Origin: a bacterium
GTDB taxonomy: Bacteria > Zhuqueibacterota > QNDG01 > DSAB01
Assembly (NCBI GenBank): GCA_016931965.1
Contig: JAFGDT010000081.1
Location: 1-47,009, forward strand
DNA length: 47,009 nucleotides
Reading direction: 5' to 3'
Below the pieces are notes generated by a model. That model saw nothing but the letters and a program-made list of their open reading frames with translations, did no database searches and had not been told where the DNA came from. Position 1 is the stretch's first letter. Each line of letters begins with the position of its first letter. Positions 36,392 through 43,917 of the stretch are shown one piece after another. The translations under genes were made by a program, and so were the position numbers.

Positions 36392-36418
36392 GTGTCACGC
36401 TACCGTACACCCTGACAC
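36392..36418. promoter_or_regulatory. Second probable activator site
   Basis: GTGTCA (36392-36397) and TGACAC (36413-36418) form an inverted pair. A CGTACA half-site at 36404-36409 repeats that of the upstream palindrome (36382-36387) exactly 22 bp away, about two helical turns, placing both on one DNA face. Confidence 0.5.
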
Positions 36419-36462
36419 CTCTTTTCTTTAGCAAAGTTATCTAATTCTATAAGAAACAATAG

Positions 36463-36478
36463 TGGCATAGTTCTTGAT
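36463..36478 (+). promoter_or_regulatory. Sigma-54-type (-24/-12) promoter of the adaptor-ABC operon
   Basis: TGGCATAGTTCTTGAT matches TGGCAC-N5-TTGCW in all but two positions (sixth base T, GC to GA in the -12 element), with exact spacing. It lies 42 bp before ATG 36520, leaving a leader of about 30 nt. Confidence 0.75.
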
Positions 36479-36519
36479 TAAAGATAAATAGTTATTTCAA
36501 TATTTTTGTGGAGTATATT

Positions 36520-37773
36520 ATGGATCGTCAAATCGAAAAGAAAATATGGACGCGGAAGCGCATTATCCTATTGTCGAGCATTGGCGTTTTTGCATTTTTC
36601 ATTTTGCGTTTTATTGTATTCGGAGATCGCTCTTCAAAGTATAATGTGCAGGCGGAACGCATCACTATTTCAACTGTCGAGGAAGCGCCTTTTCAGGAGT
36701 TCATTCCGGTTACCGGAACCGTGATCCCGATTCAAACGGTCTATTTAGATGCGGTTGAAGGGGGTCAGGTGGAACAGATTCATCTGGAAGCAGGATCCTT
36801 TGTTGAAGAAGATGATATTATTTTGACACTCGTCAACGCCAGACAATCCCTCGAATTGCAGGGTCACGAAACCGATCTGGTCAGGGAACAGAACAATCTC
36901 CGGAGTCAATATATCGAAATTGAACGCAACCGGGCACAGCATCAGTCTCAGTTGCTGGATCTCGATTATCAGATCAACATCAAGAAACGACTCTATGACA
37001 GGTACTCCGATCTCTATCCCAAAGGCGGTATTTCATTAAAAGAGTACGAAGATGCACGGGATGATTATGAGTACTATGTGAAAAAAAGGGAATTAACGGT
37101 GCAGAATTATAAACAGGATTCGTTATTGCAGAATATTGAAATCGAGAATTCATTGGCATCGATTCAACAGCTTGAGAGAAGTCTGGAACTGGCTCAGCTA
37201 AATGCCAGGAACCTGATTGTGCGAGCACCTGTTTCGGGTCAACTTACTTCTTTAACTCCCGAAACGGGAGAATCGATTACCAGCGGGGAGCGGATCGGCC
37301 AGATCGATGTCTTGGACGGATTTAAAGTTCGTGTCAACGTGGATGAACACTACATCACACGAATTCAAAACGGGCAGGTCGGAGAAGCGACTTACTCCGG
37401 GCAGACCTACCGGCTGGTCATCAGTAAAATCTATCCCGAAGTGGTGGTGGGATTGTTCGAGGTCGATATGGAATTTGAAGGAGAGGCTCCGGGGGCGATC
37501 AGGCGCGGCCAGACACTTCAGATCCGTCTCCAGTTGGGAGATCTCTCAGAGGCCATTCTGTTGGCTAGGGGGGGATTTTATCAGAAAACCGTAGGCCAGT
37601 GGGTTTATGTTCTGGATCCTTCGGAATCTTATGCCGTCAAGCGGCCGATCAGGTTGGGAAGACAGAATCCCCAATTTTATGAAGTGCTCGAGGGACTTGA
37701 GCCTGGGGATCGGGTGATTACGTCTTCGTATGATACTTATGGAGATATCGATAAACTGATTTTAAAAGACTAA
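36520..37773 (+). CDS. Periplasmic adaptor (membrane fusion) protein, MacA/HlyD type
   Basis: The 417-aa protein has one N-terminal membrane helix (about 14-31), a first lipoyl half (GTVIPIQTVYLDAVEGGQVEQIHLEAGSFVEEDDIIL), a long alpha-helical hairpin of coiled-coil character (about 105-230), the second lipoyl half (LIVRAPVSGQLTSLTPETGESITSGERI), beta-barrel segments, and a membrane-proximal domain near the C-terminus (LEGLEPGDRVITSSYDTYGD). ATG 36520 is chosen because GGAG lies 6 nt upstream; an in-frame GTG is at 36508. As the first gene of the operon it should bridge the ABC permeases to an outer-membrane channel. No TolC-like gene is in the window. Confidence 0.92.
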   Translation: MDRQIEKKIWTRKRIILLSSIGVFAFFILRFIVFGDRSSKYNVQAERITISTVEEAPFQEFIPVTGTVIPIQTVYLDAVEGGQVEQIHLEAGSFVEEDDIILTLVNARQSLELQGHETDLVREQNNLRSQYIEIERNRAQHQSQLLDLDYQINIKKRLYDRYSDLYPKGGISLKEYEDARDDYEYYVKKRELTVQNYKQDSLLQNIEIENSLASIQQLERSLELAQLNARNLIVRAPVSGQLTSLTPETGESITSGERIGQIDVLDGFKVRVNVDEHYITRIQNGQVGEATYSGQTYRLVISKIYPEVVVGLFEVDMEFEGEAPGAIRRGQTLQIRLQLGDLSEAILLARGGFYQKTVGQWVYVLDPSESYAVKRPIRLGRQNPQFYEVLEGLEPGDRVITSSYDTYGDIDKLILKD

Positions 37774-37785
37774 TCTTTTAAAATC

Positions 37786-37845
37786 GAAATCCCAAATGAT
37801 AAAATCCAAATTCCAAACAAATGACGAATAACAAATAACAAACAA
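37786..37845 (+). repeat. Low-complexity CAAATTCCAAACAAATGACGAA-type spacer
   Basis: The 148-bp gap between adaptor and ATPase genes contains short degenerate units of the form AAATCCAAATTCC and AATAACAAATAAC. They resemble the spacer text at 36046-36150 and the reverse complement of 27880-27935. Confidence 0.4.
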
Positions 37846-37921
37846 AACATTATCTTGTCAAAATGTGTCTTTAAAATTGGGAAATAAAGAGAATTGAAAC
37901 GATTAATTATAGGAGAAGAAG

Positions 37922-38611
37922 ATGATTCAGACAAAAAATCTAAAGAAGATTTATCGAACCGAAGAGGTTGAAACGACGGCGCTGGACAGTGTCAATTTCA
38001 AGGTTTCGGAAAAAGAGTTCGTCTCGATTATGGGTCCGTCGGGCTGCGGGAAATCGACACTTCTGAATCTGTTGGGCCTGCTGGACAATCCCACGGAGGG
38101 AGAATACCATTTTCTGGATGATGAAGTCTCGAAATACTCCGAGCGACAGCGCGCCAATCTGCGGAAGAACAACATCGGATTCGTATTCCAGAGCTTCAAT
38201 CTGATCGACGAGCTGACGGTGTATGAAAATGTCGAACTGCCGCTGCTCTATCTGAAAGTGTCGGCAAAGGACCGAAAGAAACGGGTCCATGAGGTGCTCG
38301 AACAGATGCAGATCATGCACCGGAAAAATCATTTCCCCCAGCAGCTCTCCGGAGGCCAGCAGCAGCGCGTGGCTGTGGGCAGAGCGGTGGTCGCCAATCC
38401 CAAACTGATCCTGGCCGATGAGCCGACGGGAAACCTGGATTCCTCTCACGGTGAGGAGGTCATGAAACTGTTAGAGGAGTTAAATGGCAACGGGACAACG
38501 ATTGTGATGGTGACACATTCTCCGGCTTATGCGGAATATGGCAACCGGGTCGTCCATCTCTTTGACGGGCACATCGTGACGGAGAACATGAAGGAGAAGT
38601 TTCACGTTTGA
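37922..38611 (+). CDS. ABC transporter ATPase, LolD/MacB type
   Basis: The 229-aa nucleotide-binding protein has Walker [10 protein letters not shown] (38-46), a Q-loop in [23 protein letters not shown], the signature LSGGQQQR, Walker [14 protein letters not shown] and the H-loop [20 protein letters not shown]. The [18 protein letters not shown] stretch is typical of LolD/MacB/FtsE-like mechanotransmission ATPases that pair with FtsX-fold permeases. AGGAGAAG lies just before ATG 37922. It is the only ATPase gene seen and probably serves all the downstream permeases. Confidence 0.96.
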   Translation: MIQTKNLKKIYRTEEVETTALDSVNFKVSEKEFVSIMGPSGCGKSTLLNLLGLLDNPTEGEYHFLDDEVSKYSERQRANLRKNNIGFVFQSFNLIDELTVYENVELPLLYLKVSAKDRKKRVHEVLEQMQIMHRKNHFPQQLSGGQQQRVAVGRAVVANPKLILADEPTGNLDSSHGEEVMKLLEELNGNGTTIVMVTHSPAYAEYGNRVVHLFDGHIVTENMKEKFHV

Positions 38612-38783
38612 ACAATGAACAGTGATCAATGATCAGTGAACAGTAAACAATGAACAATGATCAATGAATAATGTAAAAGAAATATATTGTGCAATCTTAG
38701 AAGCGGACTTTTCAAAGGAATTATCGATTATTGATAATTGTTCATTGGTCATTGATCATTGATAATTGATAATTGGAGATATC
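38612..38783. repeat. Tandem GAACAATGATCA-type repeats forming a long hairpin
   Basis: The gap between ATPase and first permease has several degenerate copies of AACAATGAACAGTGATCA on the left and of the reverse complement on the right. CAATGATCAATGA (38655-38667) pairs perfectly with TCATTGATCATTG (38749-38761). Text of the same kind recurs at 41368-41402. It may form a mRNA hairpin within the operon. Confidence 0.6.
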
Positions 38784-41174
38784 ATGTTTAAAATTTATTT
38801 CAAAATTGCTATACGTAGTTTATTAAGATTCAAAAAATTTTCTATCATTAATATCTTGGGGCTGGCCATAGGATTATCCTGTTTTATTCTTATCATGTTG
38901 TGGGTACAGGATGAACTTTCCTATGACCATTTTCACAAAAACGCAGATCATATATATTTGGCGCTTCGCAATGACAACGGAATAACATCAGGTATTACAT
39001 CTAAAATGCTTGCTCCGGCTCTTAAAGATGAATTGCCGGAGGTTGTTGAGGCGACTTCCTTTGTCCAACTTCCTGCGTCTATTAAATTGTATTTAAAATA
39101 TGAAAATAAGGGTTTCGAAGAAAATTTTAATTTAGTCGATCCAATATTTTTTAATATATTCTCTTTTCGTTTTATAGATGGAAATCCACAATCGGCTTTC
39201 TTAAATCCCAATTCCATTGTCTTAACAGAAAACATAGCACGAAAATATTTTGGGGATAAAAATGCGTTGGGGAAGTCACTTCATGTGACCTTACTTGGAC
39301 AAACAAGGACATTGAAAGTCACAGGTATACTTGAAAATATTCCTCATAACTCTCACTTTCAACGGGAAGTATTTATCCCAATATCCTATGTGAGAAACAC
39401 CTATGGCATAGAAGAGTGGGATCGTTGGGGCAATTATCAATCACAAACCTATATTCTGACGCGAAGTGGAATTGACATTTCTGCGATGGAACACAAAATT
39501 GCAGATCTAGAACGAAAAAATTTGCCAGATCATAATTTGGAAAATTTAAGTTATTCCCTTCTTCCCCTAAAAAAGATGCATTTACACTCAAATAATATTG
39601 AATTCTTTTCATCGACCGGCGACATCAAATATATCTATATCTTTACTATTATTGCAGGAATTATTTTACTCATTGCCAGCATGAACTATATAAATCTTTC
39701 AAATGCCCTTTCATTAAAACGCACCAAAGAAATTGGTATCCAAAAAGTAGTTGGAGCACACCGCAGTAATCTTGTAAGACAATATTTTGGAGAAACGCTC
39801 ATCATAACCTTAATTGCCCTGGGGTGTGCACTCCTTTTTGTCAAATTGTTGCTACCTGTTCTCAACCGGTTAGCAGATAAATCATTATCTGCAGAATATT
39901 CAAGCCCACACTTTTTGATCATGATTATTTTGATAGCACTGATAACCAGCGTCATTTCTGGTTTATATCCAGCTGTTTTTATTTCAGGATTCCAACCCGT
40001 TCGGATTCTTAAGGGGAGATTTCAAGCAGGAAAAGGAGGCCTTAATCTGCGTAAGGGCTTGATCCTCTTACAATTCAGTTTATCCATTATCATGATTATT
40101 TGTATGGTTATTGTTTTGAATCAACTGGATTTTATAAAAAATAGTAATTTAGGCTATGATAAGGAAAATATCGTTTGTTTCAGAATAAAGGGCAATATCC
40201 ACGGTCAATACGATGCATTCAAAAATGAAATATTAGAAAACGACAATATACTCAGCATTTCCCGTACTGAGCATATGGATATATCTTCATTAGGCAGCAC
40301 GGGAGATATTTATTGGCCTGGAAGAAATGAGAATCAAAGTTTTCGCATCTGGTTGCTTCATTGTGATTGTGATTTCGCTTCGACCTATAAAATCGACATG
40401 GATGAGGGCAGGTTTTATTCAGATCAGTTTCCAACCGATAAAACAAACGGTTTTGTTCTCAATAAGGCTGCAGTGGAAGCCATGGGACTTCAATTACCCA
40501 TTGGACAGGAAATAACATTGTTGGGCAGAAAGGGTCAAATCATTGGCATTACCCATAATTTTCATTTTAGCTCATTCCACACCGCAATTGAACCACTGGT
40601 TTTTAGAACCCCTGATAGGGATGAACAACACCTTTTTTATAGGGAATTATCGATACGGCTCAGACCGAATTCGATACAACAGAGCATGTCATTTTTAGAA
40701 AATAAATGGGAATCATTTTTCACCGACGAGCCGGTTGATTATTATTTTTTTGATGAGAGTTTGGATGCAAGTTATCGGGCTGAGCAACGCATGGGTGAAC
40801 TCTCAAAGTACTTTTCATTTCTGGCCATATTTATCGCTTGTCTTGGACTCCATGGTTTAACAGCCTTTACGATTGAACAAAAAACCAAAGACATTGGTAT
40901 TTACAAGGCATTAGGCGCTACCGTCTCAAATATTGTTTTCCTTCTCTCGAAGAATTATTTGTGGTTGGTCATTCTTTCTAATGTCATCGCTTGGCCTACT
41001 GCTTATTTTATGATGAACAAATGGCTTCAAAACTTTGCCTATCACATCAATATGAGCTGGTGGATATTTGTAATAGCGGGTGGGATTGCACTTTTTATAT
41101 CATTGTTGACAGTGAGTTGTCAAGCTATTCGTGCGGCAACGGCGAATCCGGTGGAGTCGCTACGCTACGAGTAG
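38784..41174 (+). CDS. FtsX/MacB-type ABC permease, two-module (permease 1)
   Basis: The 796-aa protein starts at ATG 38784, with GGAG 5 nt upstream. It has the double MacB layout: one membrane helix (about 20-42), a MacB_PCD-like periplasmic domain with DELSYDHFH, then an FtsX core of three helices (from about 282) with the coupling motif KRTKEIGIQKVVGA. A second half follows, with helix, periplasmic domain and a C-terminal FtsX core bearing EQKTKDIGIYKALGA. It ends ESLRYE, the family's common tail. Such proteins move substrates or mechanical force across the periplasm with a MacA-like adaptor. It is visibly more AT-rich than permease 3. Its 3' end is overlapped by a REP-like element. Confidence 0.92.
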   Translation: MFKIYFKIAIRSLLRFKKFSIINILGLAIGLSCFILIMLWVQDELSYDHFHKNADHIYLALRNDNGITSGITSKMLAPALKDELPEVVEATSFVQLPASIKLYLKYENKGFEENFNLVDPIFFNIFSFRFIDGNPQSAFLNPNSIVLTENIARKYFGDKNALGKSLHVTLLGQTRTLKVTGILENIPHNSHFQREVFIPISYVRNTYGIEEWDRWGNYQSQTYILTRSGIDISAMEHKIADLERKNLPDHNLENLSYSLLPLKKMHLHSNNIEFFSSTGDIKYIYIFTIIAGIILLIASMNYINLSNALSLKRTKEIGIQKVVGAHRSNLVRQYFGETLIITLIALGCALLFVKLLLPVLNRLADKSLSAEYSSPHFLIMIILIALITSVISGLYPAVFISGFQPVRILKGRFQAGKGGLNLRKGLILLQFSLSIIMIICMVIVLNQLDFIKNSNLGYDKENIVCFRIKGNIHGQYDAFKNEILENDNILSISRTEHMDISSLGSTGDIYWPGRNENQSFRIWLLHCDCDFASTYKIDMDEGRFYSDQFPTDKTNGFVLNKAAVEAMGLQLPIGQEITLLGRKGQIIGITHNFHFSSFHTAIEPLVFRTPDRDEQHLFYRELSIRLRPNSIQQSMSFLENKWESFFTDEPVDYYFFDESLDASYRAEQRMGELSKYFSFLAIFIACLGLHGLTAFTIEQKTKDIGIYKALGATVSNIVFLLSKNYLWLVILSNVIAWPTAYFMMNKWLQNFAYHINMSWWIFVIAGGIALFISLLTVSCQAIRAATANPVESLRYE

Positions 41175-41199
41175 CGACGAAATCCGCCTGCTGGCGGAT
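41156..41199. repeat. REP-like double hairpin overlapping the end of permease 1
   Basis: GTCGCTAC/GTAGCGAC (41156-41163, 41171-41178) and ATCCGCC/GGCGGAT (41182-41188, 41193-41199) are two adjacent perfect hairpins. The first contains the last codons and stop of permease 1. Directly after the second hairpin, 41201-41221 encodes ESLRYE-stop again with different codons and in another frame, which looks like the former gene end. Confidence 0.65.
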
Positions 41200-41223
41200 G
41201 GAGAGTTTGAGGTATGAGTGAAA

Positions 41224-41359
41224 TGTCTGAACCTGGATTTATGGGATTAGGGGATGAACGGGATTTTTCTAATGGCATCCATAGGGTTTAATCGATAGGG
41301 GAAAAAATAAAAATATTAATCCTGGCAATCTTTAAATCCTGCGAATCCTGGTTCTGACA
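41224..41359. repeat. Inverted-repeat element with 42-bp arms (TGTCTGAACC...GGATT)
   Basis: The left arm (41224-41265) and right arm (41318-41359) are 42-nt imperfect reverse complements that begin and end with TGTCtGAACC/GGTTCtGACA and repeat GGATT or AATCC at about 10-nt steps. The left arm recurs at 43852-43893. It fills much of the 300-bp gap between permeases 1 and 2; the rest (41368-41402) is GTGAACAATGACCAGTG-type low-complexity text. No gene is seen there. Confidence 0.7.
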
Positions 41360-41474
41360 ATAATAAATAATCAGTGAACAATGACCAGTGAGCAATGATC
41401 AGTGGAAAAAGAAAGCCGAAATCATTTGCAAAATGTAAAAATAAAATGAAAGAAATAATTTAAGGAATTGAACG

Positions 41475-43850
41475 ATGCTGACAAATTTCAAATTATTCAT
41501 CCGTCAACTCAAGCGGCAAAAAAGTTTTTCCATTATCAACATCCTCGGTTTGTCCATTGGATTGGCTTTTTGCCTTTTGATTCTGTTATACGTTCATGAT
41601 GAGTTGAGTTTCGATCATTTTCACGAGCAACAGCGACAGATTTACAGGATACTTGTTGAGATTAAGTCACCGCAAGGATCTATGATTGTTCCTTTTACTC
41701 AGATCGTACTCAGAGATGCCGTTCAGAATGAGCTGCCGGATATTCAAAAATCGGCCAGAAATTTTATGGGAACGCACCTGGTTAAAGTGCAGGGAAAGGC
41801 GTTCACGGAAGAAATCCTGTATACGGATCCGGAATTTTTTGATATTTTCTCCTTTGGTATCAAAGACGGGAACATTCAAGATGCCTTTAATACGAAACAT
41901 TCCATTGTACTGAGCCGAAGGATGGCTGAGAAGTATTTTGGGAGAGAGAATGTGATTGGTGAAACCATGAGTTTGCAGTTTAACAGTGGCTTTTCAGAAT
42001 ATATGGTGAGTGGAATCATTGAAAATGTGCCCCTGAATTCAAGCATTCAATTTGATTTTGCCATTCCTTTTTCCAATTTGGAGGAATTGTGGGGAACTGA
42101 CAATATAGGGAATTGGGGTGATTTCAGCATTGCCACATATTTGTTGTTGAATCCTCAATCTCAGGTCATGGATGTAGAAAAGAAAATTAATCAAATTGCT
42201 TCCAAAAACATGGGCAGCATTTTTGGAGAGGATTTTAAACCTGCTTTTCTCCTTCAGCCTTTCATCAAAACCCATCTCGATTCCAACTTAAGTTTTGCCT
42301 CAACAAACGGCATAAAAAATATCAGCAATCCGATTTATTCTTATATTTTGTCTGGATTGGCCTATTTTATTCTTGTCATAGCGTGTATCAATTTTACCAA
42401 TATCTCCATGGCTCAGGCTATACCACGGTCAAAAGAAATTGGTATCCGTAAAAGTATTGGCGCCAATCCGGGGCAGTTGAGAACACAGTTCCTGTCAGAA
42501 TCACTTTTATCGACGTGCTGTGCTTTTATATTGGCCATTATACTGGTTGAGATCTTTCTGCCTTTTTTCAATCGAATCAGCGGTAAATCATTGCTGCTTT
42601 CCTTTGATCTTGGAATACCATTCTTGCTAACAAGCTTTATACTCATTGTCATAACCACTGTAATGGCAGGGGGTTTTCCTGCATTTGTCATGTCTGGGTT
42701 TGATCCAGTAAAAGCATTGAGTGGAAAAATCGTATTCAAGAGCAAAAACAAATTTTCCCGTTTTCTTTTGGCCATTCAATTTACCATTTCGATTTTTTTA
42801 ATTATCACCATGTTGACCATTCGCCAACAATTAAAGTATGTTTCAGATGCATCACTGGGGTATAATGATCAAAATGTTGTTCTTATCCCAACCTTTGGAG
42901 AGGATATCGGCAGGCTGGTTGCTCTATTTCGGAATGAACTGTCTCCCTATTCATTTTCTGTTACAGCCGATTCCAGGTACGGCAACCGATCCATTGTCAA
43001 TCATAATAAAGAAGACGAATTTGAATCGGACCATTGTAAAATCGATGATGATTATCTTCAAATTATGGAGATTCAACTCATCTCCGGCCGCACTCTCAGT
43101 TCTGAATATCTGTTTGATCCACAGCAATCCATTTTGGTAAATGAAGCATTTGTTAAGAAGGTAGAAATGATCAATCCTGTGGGTGAAAAAATAAATTATC
43201 AAAACGGAAGTTTAGAAAATCCAACAATTGTGGGTGTTGTTCGGGATTTTCATTATAAATCCCTTCACGAGAAAATCGATCCTCTTATACTTCATATGGA
43301 TCCGGCTTACAAACTTTCAACTCTCTTAATCAAAATACCGGATCAGAATATTTCACGATCCATCTCTCTGATCGAAAGCACGTGGAAAAGACTCGTGCCG
43401 TACACGCCATTTCAGTATCAATTTTTATCTGTTCAAAACAGGAATCAGTACAGGACAGAAGAAAACTGGAGAGCCATCATTGGCTATTCAGCATTTTTTG
43501 CCCTTTTTATTTCATTGATGGGTCTTCTGGGCATGTCGGCTATTCATTTGAAAAGCAGAACAAAAGAAATCAGTATCCGGAAAGTACTCGGAATTTCATT
43601 TTACGAATTGTTGCGCTGCCTGACATATGATCTGGTCGTTTTGATTTTTATTGCAATTTCAGTGAGCGTTCCTGTATCGATTTATCTGCTCAATCAATGG
43701 TTGAATAAATTTGCGTATAGGACAAATTTAAACATATGGATTATTCTCCTGGCTGCTCTTTTTACACTTGTTGTTTCTCTTGTGGCGATAGCCTATCAGG
43801 TTTTACGAGCAGCATTGGCAAATCCTATTATAGGGCTGAGGTATGAGTAG
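41475..43850 (+). CDS. FtsX/MacB-type ABC permease, two-module (permease 2)
   Basis: The 791-aa product has AAGGA eight nucleotides before ATG 41475. The architecture is as in permease 1: N-terminal helix (about 19-41), DELSFDHFHEQQRQIYRI, an FtsX core with SKEIGIRKSIGANPGQL, a second half starting near KFSRFLLAIQFTISIFLII, and a final FtsX core with SRTKEISIRKVLGISFYELL. The tail reads NPIIGLRYE. It is clearly paralogous to its neighbours but diverged throughout the periplasmic domains, so the permeases may have different substrates or assemble as heterodimers. Confidence 0.92.
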   Translation: MLTNFKLFIRQLKRQKSFSIINILGLSIGLAFCLLILLYVHDELSFDHFHEQQRQIYRILVEIKSPQGSMIVPFTQIVLRDAVQNELPDIQKSARNFMGTHLVKVQGKAFTEEILYTDPEFFDIFSFGIKDGNIQDAFNTKHSIVLSRRMAEKYFGRENVIGETMSLQFNSGFSEYMVSGIIENVPLNSSIQFDFAIPFSNLEELWGTDNIGNWGDFSIATYLLLNPQSQVMDVEKKINQIASKNMGSIFGEDFKPAFLLQPFIKTHLDSNLSFASTNGIKNISNPIYSYILSGLAYFILVIACINFTNISMAQAIPRSKEIGIRKSIGANPGQLRTQFLSESLLSTCCAFILAIILVEIFLPFFNRISGKSLLLSFDLGIPFLLTSFILIVITTVMAGGFPAFVMSGFDPVKALSGKIVFKSKNKFSRFLLAIQFTISIFLIITMLTIRQQLKYVSDASLGYNDQNVVLIPTFGEDIGRLVALFRNELSPYSFSVTADSRYGNRSIVNHNKEDEFESDHCKIDDDYLQIMEIQLISGRTLSSEYLFDPQQSILVNEAFVKKVEMINPVGEKINYQNGSLENPTIVGVVRDFHYKSLHEKIDPLILHMDPAYKLSTLLIKIPDQNISRSISLIESTWKRLVPYTPFQYQFLSVQNRNQYRTEENWRAIIGYSAFFALFISLMGLLGMSAIHLKSRTKEISIRKVLGISFYELLRCLTYDLVVLIFIAISVSVPVSIYLLNQWLNKFAYRTNLNIWIILLAALFTLVVSLVAIAYQVLRAALANPIIGLRYE

Positions 43851-43851
43851 G

Positions 43852-43893
43852 TGTCTGAACCCGGATTTTTGGGATTAGGGGATAAACAGGATT
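43852..43893. repeat. Solo copy of the TGTCTGAACC...GGATT arm
   Basis: These 42 nt are nearly identical to the left arm at 41224-41265, and like it they lie just after a permease stop codon. The matching right arm is missing, and the next gene starts 24 bp later. Confidence 0.7.
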
Positions 43894-43917
43894 TTATAAA
43901 AATGTAAGAGGTAGGTT

